DNA of 64,000 bases from Isoetes taiwanensis (taxonomy: Eukaryota; Streptophyta; Lycopodiopsida; Isoetales; Isoetaceae), in NCBI GenBank assembly GCA_021234155.1, contig JAJEKV010000001.1, positions 16,809,491 through 16,873,490 on the forward strand, given 5' to 3'. Numbering within the stretch: the stretch's first letter is position 1; each line of letters opens with the position of its first letter. Shown one piece after another: positions 1 to 9,834 of the stretch. The notes below the pieces were generated by a model, which searched no databases, was not told the DNA's origin, and saw nothing but the letters and a program-made list of their open reading frames with translations. A program made the translations under genes and the position numbers.

Positions 1-579
1 GAACAACTAGGCTACTTCTGCTTAATATTTCTAAAGTGAATGACCTATAGTTCCATAAAAATGTGGTCTGTAACTTTTGTTGTGCCCAAAGCAATAGCAA
101 ATACAGTTACAAACACCGTTCTTGAACATTTGGCAATGTGTCTAGTTTAGGCAAAAAAAAAAAAAAACTTAGATGTCCACAATTTGTTGCAATTCCTTTA
201 AGATTGGCCGAATACCTAACATGCTGCAACCCAAAATATTTCTCATTCGTTCCCAACATTTGGAATGAGTCTATTCTCTAATATATGTCTAGTTTAAGGT
301 GAAACTTCATCTCCTACATGTTGCAGTAGAAAATATCTTCCATTGGCAGACAATTGGAAGCCACGTGCTATATTCCGTTCATACTGGCCAATCCCATCCA
401 CCAGACAGAGCAAAACTCGTGTCCACTCTTGCAAGCCAAATGTCCCAACATTCAGAATGTACCTATTCTCTAATATGTTCCATGTTTCGAATTTAAGCTA
501 AAACTTCATCACTTACATATTTGCAGTAAAAAACTATCTTCCATTGGCAGGCAATTGGAAGCCACATGATACATTACAT

Positions 580-1045
580 TCATATTGGCCAGTCCCATCC
601 ACAAACAGAACAAAACTCATGACCACACTTGCAAGCCAAATGTTTGCAAGCGCCATTGTCGAAACGGACGGCGAGTCCGCAATGCAAGCATCTGATAAAT
701 CCGTTGGATTGTTCAACATCCATTTCTATGGAAAGCACAAAAGCTTGTGAAACTCCATACAACTACGACCATGGTCAAACATGGCATCTAGCCTTGGCCT
801 TTTTTATGCAGGCCACGTAAGCAAGTGGGCTGACGGCACCTCGCAGATCCAGGGGTGATAGTTTTTGGAATAGAATAGAATAGAATAGAATAGAATAGAA
901 TAGAATAGAATAGAATAGAATAGAATAGAATAGAATAGAATAGAATAGAATAGAATAGAATAGAATAGAATAGAATAGGGTGATAGTTTTTGGAATAGAA
1001 TAGAATAGAATAGAGTAGGTTACCTCCAGGAAAATCTTACACCCA
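580..1045 (-). pseudogene. Broken RING2-like zinc-finger gene (copy 1)
   Basis: Read on the minus strand, the last 60 codons match the intact paralogue at 24,531-25,061 almost residue for residue, through the C-x2-C, GACKHLAC, CxC and EFCSVCGWDWP zinc motifs, and end at a TGA just after PI. Upstream the first knuckle is destroyed by a small deletion that shifts the frame: only one Cys of the C-x2-C pair remains before the shift. The N-terminal coding segment, roughly 190 bp in the paralogue, is replaced by a (TAGAA)n array. Beyond the array the sequence rejoins the paralogue near its start codon (cttacacccatg on the plus strand). It is a dead member of the family, sitting inside duplication copy A. 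Confidence 0.8.
852..1016. repeat. (TAGAA)n array with duplicated flank
   Basis: About 20 copies of the pentamer TAGAA lie between two copies of gggtgatagtttttggaa (about 853-870 and 978-995); a few more pentamers follow the second copy. The equivalent site in the paralogue (about 24,827) has one copy of this flank and no array. The pentamer is the same unit that forms the 3' tails of LINEs A and B. The simplest reading is a tail-only, extremely 5'-truncated minus-strand LINE insertion whose 18-bp flank is its target-site duplication. Confidence 0.75.
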
Positions 1046-1490
1046 TGATTTATGTGCGCTATTTAGATCTGCACCTATCAATGCACGATTCTTTTGAATT
1101 GTGGATTCCCAATTTCTTAACTCTTAGGAGAGGCCATAGTGATCACATATGTCAACCTCGCGTTTACTTTATACCCAAAACGCGGTTTGATACCTCCTTA
1201 TTACAGATGTAAAAAAATGACTAAGTTAAGTCTGGCCTAATAATTTGTCACACTAATTTATCACATAGCCATGGTTAAAATGTTAAAGTTTTTTATTATC
1301 AACAAGATACCTTCTATAGTCTGTAACTAATGGTCGAAGATTTCATTTTGCTAAGTCTTTGTGGTCCCCAAAGAATGACTTCCGATGCCCGGCGTTGGAC
1401 TAGTCCAAGGCAAGTGGGGCTGGTTAGCATGTTTTACTAAAAGTAAGCTTTTTGAATTTGAGTGCCCATGTTGTAATTGTTCAACTTCAA

Positions 1491-1801
1491 TTGTTCTACG
1501 TTAAGTAAGAGTAATTCAATCATTTGCACAAACTGCACGAGGCCTGCAAGTTTAGCTCATGTAAAGCGCAGTTTGATTCAATACATGTAAAGTTCAGTGT
1601 GCCCGTTTCAAGTCTTATTGATATAGGATGTTTTCCAGAAAAATGTGCACAAAAGTTTGATATGTTGGTTTAATGGATTTGCTATTTTTTCAGGCACAAT
1701 AGTTGTTAAGCACTAAGGATAACTAATGTAAATAAAGGTCCAAGATGGTCGCTTGAAAATCTCGTGGCAATTTTATGAATTAGAAAAAAGGTATTACAAT
1801 A
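1491..1801. other. AT-rich spacer, no gene seen
   Basis: No convincing open frame, RNA gene or repeat family is visible. It lies between duplication copy A and the 3' end of LINE A. Confidence 0.5.
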
Positions 1802-1879
1802 TAGAATAGAATAGAATAGAATAGATTTTTAGCGTCCACGGAGACCGACTGGCCTATGGGACCCAAACAAAAAAAGAGA

Positions 1880-1960
1880 GCAACAAATGTATTACTGACA
1901 GGATGAAAAAACCCCCGCCCCGAAGGGTTTTCGAGGGAAAAACCTTACAGTAATAAGTCT
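1880..1960 (-). other. Structured 3' UTR of LINE A
   Basis: On the minus strand an outer perfect 8-bp stem (TATTACTG at 1,890-1,897 with CAGTAATA at 1,948-1,955) encloses a segment in which AAAACCC can pair either with an upstream GGTTTT or with a downstream GGGTTTT run. LINE B, LINE C and the 63.2-kb stub keep this layout with different stem sequences. Confidence 0.6.
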
Positions 1961-2243
1961 GCTGGCATGCTGTACAATTGTGTAGGACAGTTTCAATGCC
2001 GTCCCGGAAGACACAACTGAGTCCGTGCATCCATAACCTCCTGGAGGTATGACCCCAACAAACCCACTGACGCCATGTTCAACAACTCATGCAACGGTTG
2101 GCCAGGCACTATAATCGAACATACCTGATATGGGCAAACGGTGGGCAGATCTGGAGGGCATGACATTCATCCTCAATGGCGCCCTGGTGGCAACACTGGC
2201 AAAGCCTTTGCTCTCGCGGCTTCCCGAGCCCAACGCCCCGCTC

Positions 2244-5200
2244 TCAATACGGAGGCGATGTGCACCCGCGGCGAATGGAAGCTATAAGTCTCAAGGCTTC
2301 TTCATGGGCAACTGCGTATAAGTACCGTGTGGGCCTCTCGTGAGCCCGGGATTGACTTGTCGGCGATAGTGTGCCGCCTTTAACGTGAGCATCCGCATCC
2401 CGTAGCTTAGGCGGGAAAGTAGCATCTAGGTACAACTTAAGTGCCTTGTGATCTTTCTTTGTCCTTACATGTACACATCCGCTTGCCCGTACACCCCAAC
2501 GTGAGAACCACCGAGCTTGCTTGTCCTTCCAAAGAGGCTTTCGGCGCTTGGGGACCCATCGCCATGGCCAAAGCAAGGTTGGGCAAACGTGTATCACCCA
2601 TAGCGACCACCTTCCGGAAGTAAATGATATGGCGCTCCAATGTAGCCCGCTGAAGGGCGTAAAACCCGCTTTCCGGAGTAGGAATTGATATGGAATTGTG
2701 GACTTTACCCCAAGGGCTCGTGCCAAGAAGGCGCTCTACACCGCCGAGGTCATTCCGTGTGTTGAGGGATATCACCGACCCCATACTTCTGCCCCATATA
2801 AAGGACCGGCTCGACCAATGCCCGTAATAAGTGTGGATCGGGGGCGGGCATACAACTCGCCTTTGTGGTCTGTTGTTCTCGCATGGCATAGAGTGCTTTC
2901 CAACCTGCCTCAAACCCGATGGCAAGATCCCAATGGGTGGTAGTAGAGAACTCGATCCCCAAGTACTTGTAGGTCCTGAGCCACCTCTACATCCCGTCCC
3001 CTCGGTAAGTGAATGAGGGAAGCCTTGGGCGACGGGATGATAGACTAGCAAAGACACCCTAGTTTTGGCCAAGTTAACTTCGCATGCCTGTGAATCGGCA
3101 AAAGTGTCGAGAGCATCCGGTGGACGCTGTATGGCCTCTGGAGTATAGGCCAGAGGTTGACATCACGCGATATATGAGTTGCCGATTTGTGTGATGCATG
3201 AGATGGGGCCCGCGATCGCCATGCTCGAGAGCCAATCTTCCACTGGTCAATGTAATGGGCCAAAGAGTGTGGAGGAGATGGGGCAACCTTGATGCACTCC
3301 AATACTATTGATTACCGGCTGTCCCCGACGATGTGCTACGGCCCGAGCATGCCTCGATGCGGCCTATACAACCGCATTCTCGCAAGTCAAGGGGAGTCCC
3401 TAGTCTGCTGCAGCCCCGTCCCATAACCCCGCCCCGGGGATCCGGTCAAAAGCTTTTATAAATCCACGAAAACAACAAGATGACCTTTGCCGGGTGATTC
3501 CTGCTATCCTCAATCAATGTGCCCGAAAGTGAAGATATGATCAATGGTGGAATGCCCGGGCCGAAAACCTGCCTATGTGAGAGCTCAAGACATCCGCCTC
3601 CCTCTGCCTATATTGTCACCATTGCTCAAGGATGCCAGCCAATAGTTTTGCAAAGAGAGAGCTGACCATAATAGTACGATAGTTGGTCCGCATTGAGGGT
3701 CCCCCTGCCTTGTATATGGGCACAACTCTACTAGTGGTCCACGGTGGAGGGAAGCCTTCTTGCAATGCTTTGTTCAATAATGCCGTGAGAACAGGCACCA
3801 GTGGAGGCCCAGCCCATTTCAGAAGTTCCGCCTGCATGCCATCTAAATTTGCTGCCTTCCCATTAGCCAGACGTTGTAGGCCCATGATGACATCCCCCTC
3901 TGTGATGACTAGAGCCATGCCTATCTATGGAGGGACTGGTGTCCGCCCCGAAAGCAAAGTCATAAAGTCATTGCAAATACCGCACCCATTGCTCCTAGGT
4001 GATGTTCCCCGTGGGTCATGGCGGTCTTGCTCAAGACCCTTCTCCGTAATGTCTTGGGGTGCCGATTCAGAGACCAAACATCTGTTCTTTGATGCTCATG
4101 AGGTAGCCGGCTTTCTTGTTCTTGAGGAAGGAGCGGTATTGACTGATGGCCTGTGGGCGGGAGATGGGATCAGTGACTTGCCGGAGTGTGCACTTGAGCT
4201 CCCGACACTCATCATCGAACCACCTGTTGCGGGGGAAGGTGGTAGCGCCTGAGGTTCGCCGTGAGCGGCCTCTCCCAAAGCAAACCGCCGGGCGGTGTGA
4301 GTCGGTCTTGCCGATTGTTTGTTGAAGTGTGGGGAGTTGCAGCCGTCCCCGCCGTGTCATGCTCAAGCAGCCGGGCATAGGTCCCCGCGACGGGCGGTAG
4401 TCCAGCGCAATTTGGGCACCCGGGTGTTGAGGCGAAAGATGCACGGGAGCTTGCTAATGGAGATGCACGAAACAGGGGGCTGGTGGTCCGAGTCCACTTC
4501 CTCGTCCCGAAAATGTCCGCTCCAATGGAAAATGGGCAACCGTGCGATCCCGCTCCTCAACCAAATAGATAATCCACCACACCGAGCCACCCCACCCCTT
4601 GGTTCTCCCCGCCTACAAGTGCAAAGCACTGGAAGATGGCCATTGTGCCAACCCATTACAAATAACCGTGTCAAAGATACTATCCAAAGAACAACAACCT
4701 ACCGCCATAGCGCGAATATGGTTGTCGCCCGACACCCTTTGACCAAGCCACCTCTGCGGGGTTCAGCTGCAAGACGCCCCTCCGCCGGGGCTCAAATTTT
4801 GGGACCTGCTCGGCTCCTGTGCGTGCATTAAAGTTGCTTGACATTAAAGTCGCCAAGCAACATAACCTTGCCCAACTGTTTGTGCTGCTGTATGTCATCA
4901 TATAGATCGACATAGGGCTCCAATCTATCCACATCCGAAGGAGTGTTATAAAAGTTGCTCTGGGCATGTGAAAAGTAGCATGCTGCTATGAAGAGAACGC
5001 TGCCACTATCATGCTGCACGCGCACCCACAAGTATCGAGTTTACCTGTCTGTTTTGTGCAGCAAGACTGAATGCCCCAAGGTTGCACGATAGTAGCAGGC
5101 GACCCCGCCATGTCCTCACTTGCCTGTGCACTCATTAAACACCGAGAAATGCAGATAGCCTGGGAGGTTCGGCAGCCTGTGCCCTGCATGTTCCCATGTT

Positions 5201-5450
5201 TCCATGAGGAAAATGATATCCATATCTGGTGCAATGTGGTTGAGACTCTTCCCTTTCTGCCAAGGGAAGCCCCGACAGTTCCAAGATACCATCCGGAGGC
5301 ACAGTTCCTATTTGTTGGCATTTGATGTAGACGCTCGATGATCTGTTCCGGTTGCAGGGGGAATAGTGTGCGGCGCCTGAGCAGCAGTTGCAGGAGCAGT
5401 TGGAGCAGAGGGAGCAAAAAGGTGCGATAGGGTACTGGGTGGCGTAGCGG
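2244..5450 (-). pseudogene. LINE A ORF2 relic (endonuclease plus reverse transcriptase)
   Basis: Translated pieces on the minus strand include an endonuclease segment with LGDFN (about 4,830-5,030) and a reverse-transcriptase start reading LANGKAANLDGMQAELLKWA, followed by PPWTTSRVVPIYKAGGP and YRTIMVSSLFAKLLAGILE (3,616-3,918). The C-terminal part (2,244-2,726) reads ARALGVKSTIPYQFLLRKAGF and RLIASIRRG, as in LINE B. These are standard non-LTR RT landmarks: the DGM-type block before the fingers, then the palm. The frame is broken many times, so no active enzyme is expected. Confidence 0.8.
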
Positions 5451-5878
5451 AGTGGCGGCCGCTTGACGCGTACATGCATCGATGACCTCAGCGACCGGCC
5501 TAAAAATCGGCTTGCCTCGGACCAGCCCGCGGCACCCCCGGCGGATGGGCGTCCGACTTGAGCCGGTTCTTCTGGCCGCGGGACTCCCCGTGCATCGGAG
5601 TAAAATCCTCGGCGCATTAATGCAGTAGTCCCCTTCAATTGCCTACTCTGCACAGAATTGCCTCCACGACCGCATGTTCGCCCACCGCGGAAGGCGACAA
5701 CACGCCGGAGCGACCGCGGTGTTGAGCCCTAAGGCGGCTTGCTCGAACAATGTGCACTGCATTTGGAAATGCCATGCGAGATAGGATCTGATCCTGGATG
5801 CGCTTGGTGAGATCCTCTCCTGCCTCCTCCAAGAGTCCACGTACCACCACATTATGATGCCGCGCGACCACGCCCACG

Positions 5879-6880
5879 CTACTTACTAAGTTCGGGCAAC
5901 ATTAGCCGCCCCAGCCAGGTGATGCCCGCGCACGGAGCGTGTGGGCTATTCACGCGACAAAGGCGTGGTGGTGTCGCGAGATGGAGCAAGTGGTGTATCG
6001 TCACTTTGTTTGGCAACCGGGCGGGCTGTGGAACATGTGTGCTTGTCTGGCCCCGTGTTGCGGCCTCTACTGCCTGGAGTCGGGAGCCTAGCTCCTGTTG
6101 AAATCTCTCCTGCTTGGCCAACTCATTCGTGCACTGCCGTAAGTGTTCATGGACCTCAGCATGGAGGCCCCTGCCTTGCTGGGTAATAGTTGCTCGGAGC
6201 TCCTGTATCTCTTGTGCCTGTGTCTCAGCCCTACTTTGTAGGCTTCTTAGCTCTGTCTGGCTGGCTTCGAAGGCAGCTCGGACGTTCTGTATTATGGTGG
6301 TAGACCCCTCAGCTTCTGACTTGAGGCGGGAGATAGTTGCCACTATATCCTGCTCAACACCCTGCATGTCTCGTGCCATAGTCTCTATGTGGTGAGAAGG
6401 GAATCCACGTGAGCTCGCAAGTCAGAAAGGCCCTGCTTATCCCGCGGCTCAAAAGTGTGCTGCTTAAGCCCGCCTTCTAACTCCATCCTTGACGCTGGTC
6501 CCCATCTCTGCAATCCATTGCCTTTCCGCTGCCAACTATTTTTTAAGTACGTGGGACGTCGAGGATTGTATCTCTGCTGTGAGTCCTGCAATTTGGGTTC
6601 TGTTGCTCTCATTCCATTCCCCCATTTGTTTCATGGCCCTCATCTGCGCCTATGTCGGGCTGGAGCAGCATTCATCCATCTCCCGGGTCAATCTCATAGA
6701 TTGGGCCTTCGCCCGGGCCTCCCTCCTCATGGAAGAGGTTTCTCCCTTGTCCTTGGTATCCGACCGGGGTCGTTTTCGCGGCGGTCCCTCCTCCTGGTTC
6801 TCCCAGGTGGGTGTGTGCTGGGGTTGGGGCTGGGGCTGGGGTTGGGGAATGTCTCCCTCCAAATGGGGGAGCGGCCATGA
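5879..6880 (-). pseudogene. LINE A ORF1 relic (proline-rich leader and coiled coil)
   Basis: Three minus-strand pieces line up end to end: an N-terminal proline-rich part with repeated Pro-Ala/Pro-Gln steps (6,650-6,878), a middle basic part (6,385-6,612) and a 166-residue heptad-rich segment beginning MARDMQGVEQDIVATISRLK (5,879-6,379) with alternating Leu/Ile and Glu/Gln/Arg, typical of a coiled coil. LINE ORF1 proteins are RNA-binding chaperones that often trimerise through coiled coils. No CCHC knuckle is visible here, unlike the L1 element at 46.85 kb. The pieces lie in different frames, so the ORF is decayed. Confidence 0.65.
6815..6848 (+). other. G-rich tract, possible G-quadruplex
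   Basis: The plus strand has at least four runs of GGGG spaced by two bases (ggggttggggctggggc and onward). This is the complement of the proline-rich codons of LINE A ORF1. Such spacing fits a quadruplex in DNA. On the element's transcript the tract would be C-rich. Confidence 0.5.
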
Positions 6881-7189
6881 GGTTGTATGGTATGGAAGGA
6901 TATTAGAGAGCTAAAGGGTTATTAAGAATAGATGTATAAACGATGCCCACCCTCAGTGGTTGGCATGGGGAGTTTGGAGGGGTTCAACCCTGTGGGGGGA
7001 AGGTTCGATTCCAGCTATTGTTGGAATTCTTTTGGGATGGGCTTGGTTTGAAGAAGCTCTTTGGAATAGGCCTGGACACAAGGAAGAAGCGAACACAAGA
7101 GGTGGCTCATCGAGCGAATTTTGAGTGTGCCAAAACTTGGGACACTCTATTGGTGCGCCATGGGTCGCCCTGGTGAGAGAAGGGGCTAG

Positions 7190-7355
7190 AGAGAGTGAGT
7201 TGAAAAGGAAGGCTAGAGAGAGAAAGTAGTGGAGCAAGGTGCTAGATAGGGAGAGTAAAGAGAGGAAGTTGAAAAGGAAGGCGAGAGAGAGAAGTTGAGC
7301 AAGGCTCTAGAGAGAGAAAGTGAGCTAGAGATAGAATGGAATGGAAGTATGTACT
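7190..7355 (+). repeat. GA-rich purine tract
   Basis: Degenerate GAGAGA and AGAAAG repeats with recurring 'ttgaaaaggaaggc' blocks. It lies upstream of the LINE A 5' end and ahead of the tandem repeat at 7,371. Confidence 0.6.
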
Positions 7356-7370
7356 TTTCCATTCTTTACT

Positions 7371-7609
7371 GCTTTTGCTTTGTTCTTTGAAGGAAGTATG
7401 TACTTTTCCACTATTACTGGTATTTATGAATAAGGTACGACTATTCTATAAGCTTTAGGCCATTCTAAAACGAGGCCTATAATGCATATGCTTTTGCTTT
7501 GTTCTTTGAAGGAAGTATGTACTTTTCCACTATTTACTAGTATTTATGAATAAGGTATGACTATTCTATAAGCTTTAGGCCATTCTAAAACGAGGTCTAT
7601 AATGCATAT
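7371..7609. repeat. Tandem duplication, 119-bp unit, two copies
   Basis: Copies at 7,371-7,489 and 7,490-7,609 are nearly identical. Each contains the near-palindrome AGGCCATTCTAAAACGAGGCCT (or a one-base variant), which recurs downstream of other zinc-finger paralogues. The repeat ends about 25 bp beyond the stop codon of copy 2. Confidence 0.9.
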
Positions 7610-7632
7610 CATCATGTGCAACAAATTGCTAA

Positions 7633-8125
7633 TCAAATTGGCCAATTCCATCCACAAATAGAGGAAAATTCAAGACCACATTTGCAAGCTACATGTTTGC
7701 AACCATTGGAGGCGCATCGGACTGCAAGACCGCATTGCAAGCATCTGAACCACTCTTTAGGTTCTTCATCATCTACCTCAATGCAAAGCGAAAGGTGATG
7801 AAACTCTTCACATCCAAGACCATGGTGGAACATGCATTGGAGGCATCTAACCTTGGCCTTAGAGATCGATGCCAGGCAAGCAGGTGGGCTGTGGACAGCT
7901 GACAGATCGGACGGCCCCTGTTGGCATTCCTTAACCTTATGATCCATCCTGATCTGTCTGGCTTTCCATTTGAGAGCTGCTATTCTTTCCATTTCTGCCT
8001 ACTCATAAAGGATGCCAAATTTTCTCCTTTCTTCTTCATTTTGTTTGTTGATCAATCGAATTCTATATGGCTCTTCATCTTGACCTTTTTTCAGATGTTC
8101 GTAAATAGATAAGGAGGGGGGAAAA
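7633..8125 (-). pseudogene. Broken RING2-like zinc-finger gene (copy 2)
   Basis: The minus strand reads DEEPYRIRLINKQNEEERRK, then ALKWKARQIRMD and the C-terminal zinc region, collinear with the open paralogue at 22,734-23,288. Defects: an in-frame TAG at 7,999-8,001 inside the helix region; CLQC in place of CPQC in the first knuckle; and one zinc cysteine changed to Ser (EFSSIC instead of EFCSTC). The start region with MGV is not recognisable. The C-terminus ends ICGWNWPI. There is no intron, matching copies 3 and 4. The gene is probably dead; a downstream restart would still give a protein lacking a zinc ligand. Confidence 0.8.
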
Positions 8126-8275
8126 AATCCAATACGCAGGTTATCCATAGGTTCAGAAGATGCCATCCAAGATATCAGTACGAGATTTGATGCCCGAGCT
8201 CTAAACTCTCATATGAGTCTAGCACCCATCCTCTCTGAGTGCAAGATTGTGGACTTTCAGTTATACTTGCGTGCA

Positions 8276-8650
8276 TCATTGTGGGCTCGTAGCTAGAAAG
8301 TGCCGGGGAAGCTTATAACGGACGAAAGCCCGATCTATGGTGTCTTCAACATCCATCTGGAAATCATCATTGTTATTAGGTGAGACCTCCATGTCGATGA
8401 GGATACCCGCTGAGTGCATTTTCCGTGTCCCTCTGTCACCAAAATAAAGCAAAAGGTCCTTGAGGTGGTTCATCTGGGACCCAGGGTGAATATTCTCTAT
8501 CTCCATGCACAAGGTCCATTCCTCAGCTACTGTCAAAACTTCATGGGGCACTACAGTGATGCCAGCAAATAGTTCTTTGTCTTCTTCCATCCTCGCTTCG
8601 GCTACAGCTTCTGCAAATATCGGTGCGGGCCCACAAACTCGAGCAGTCTA
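8276..8650 (-). CDS. Hypothetical ORF, possible last exon
   Basis: An open minus-strand frame of about 120 codons, with possible Met start at 8,590 (MEEDKELFAG). It extends upstream to about 8,650 (residues ARVCGPAPIFAEAVAEAR) just after an AG that could be a splice acceptor. Composition is protein-like: acidic N-terminal part (VAEEWTLCMEIENIHPG), a central GDRGTRKMHSAG and an acidic stretch NNNDDFQMDVEDTIDRAFVR. I recognise no family. It could be the last exon of an unseen host gene or a fragment carried by a transposon. Palindromic repeats begin right upstream. Confidence 0.35.
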
Positions 8651-8734
8651 CTTTGTTCGCGCCATAATTCCTACACAATAGAAAGAAGTGTTAGAACACG
8701 GCCCAGCAAAATTTCCCAGTGCATTCTAGACTCT

Positions 8735-9230
8735 GCCGAGCTCAAATTGGGCGTCCGCCCAATTTCCTCACTGGGCCATGGTGAAAGTGTTAAAACTCAA
8801 TTCGGGAAGGAGAATTGGGGCTGTAGAAATAGTTGGATCATAGAGGCCAAATCGGGCGCCTGCCCAATTAGGAGTAAGGGGCATGCCCTGAGATGAACAT
8901 GATCAGGATCCCTTTTCACACCAAGTTGGGCGGGCGCCCAATTTGCTCCTGCCCATGCCTTCAATCGAAGGAAGTTGGGCTCCTCTTTGAATAAATTGGG
9001 CGTCCGCCCAATTTGCTGCGAGGGGCATGGCACAGGATGAACGTCAAAGGGATGACTTCTGTAGTAGGGCCCTTGGCCAATTTGTTTGAGTGAGCATTGG
9101 TGTAAGAAGAGAGCAATCAAGCCCTCAGTCACAGCTAATTAGGCGGGCGCCCAATTTGTTCAATAGCCCATGTCTCAGATTGAACAAAGTTAGGCTACCC
9201 TTCGAATAAATTGGGCGCCCGCTAGGGAAA
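8735..9230. repeat. Cluster of palindromic repeats built on TTGGGCGxxCGCCCAA
   Basis: Six versions of aaTTGGGCG-CGCCCAAttt occur at intervals of roughly 50-130 bp (near 8,747, 8,850, 8,925, 8,996, 9,138 and 9,210). A larger tandem period of about 213 bp is visible: 8,925-9,010 and 9,138-9,215 share the run from the GGGCGGGCGCCC palindrome to the next aataaattgggcg. No open frame follows the pattern. Confidence 0.75.
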
Positions 9231-9834
9231 ATTTTAAGGGACCTATAATGTTTTATAAGTATAATGAATTGGCCATTCTTGTAAAATATGCCCACAAAAG
9301 TGTAGCCTGAACTGGCCATTTTTCCTATTTTTTTCTAATGTGTTTGCAACCCAATTGGCAATTTTTGAAACAAATATCTAACAATGTGTAGCTCAAATGA
9401 CGATTTTTACTTAGAACATTATTAAACATAGAGCTAGTTGCCCAAACATAAAGAAGTTGCTACTTTATATAAATGTGTTTAACCTACATGTTGTATGTAT
9501 TTGAATTCATACCCCATGTACTTCAATAATGCACAGATTGCTGGTAGGGAGAATCGAAAATAGGATGCCGGAGTCTTGGTAAAGAGTATTGAACATTGCC
9601 TCGACATTCGATTTTCCAAAAGAGTGGGATTATTCTTGGTAGATATATTTAGGGGTGAAAGCATGTAGCTGGGGGGCAGTTTCGCGCTAGCCAAGCACCC
9701 TCCAGACCTTTTTTTTAAATATTTTTCAAATTCGTTTCCCCCGTCATGCCCTTCACGTTCTTTGTGCAGCAGAGGCCTGCGCCTCTGCTGCGACCCTAGC
9801 TACATCGACCCACTGATCCAAGCAGTACTTCTAC
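9231..9834. other. Spacer, no gene seen
   Basis: AT-rich at first, then 'gcagaggcctgcgcctctgc' at about 9,770-9,790, a short self-complementary stretch. No gene is supported. Confidence 0.4.

Larger units (their letters stand above)
1..1490. repeat. Segmental duplication, copy A
   Basis: This block is collinear, in the same orientation, with about 24,100-25,550. Shared landmarks are the AT-rich leader, zinc-finger copies 1 and 4 with their 3' flanks, the upstream flank ending in the start codon, and the far end where 'ggactagtccaaggcaagtg' (from about 1,397) matches a near-identical string near 25,465. Divergence is visible by eye, so the duplication is not very recent. Copy A has lost most of the N-terminal coding part of its gene and carries a (TAGAA)n array there. 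Confidence 0.85.
1802..7065 (-). mobile_element. LINE A: near-full-length, decayed non-LTR retrotransposon with pentamer tail
   Basis: The element reads right to left. Its 3' tail (TTCTA)n is at 1,802-1,825. Next comes a 3' UTR with nested hairpins, then ORF2 remnants (reverse transcriptase about 2,250-4,060, APE-type endonuclease about 4,060-5,450), a coiled-coil ORF1 (about 5,880-6,880) and a 5' UTR reaching about 7,065. LINE B at 34,030-39,202 is homologous along the whole length, which sets the 5' limit. The element is clearly richer in GC than its AT-rich surroundings. Many stops and frameshifts make it inactive. A pentamer microsatellite tail and a coiled-coil ORF1 are unlike ordinary plant L1; the clade is left open. 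Confidence 0.85.

Noticed and set aside
871-978. CRISPR-like short regular repeat
   Set aside because: Pure pentamer microsatellite with no spacers, in a plant genome.
7005-7020. B-box-like ggttcgattcc, possible tRNA or SINE promoter
   Set aside because: No A box or cloverleaf around it; it lies in the LINE A 5' UTR on the opposite strand.
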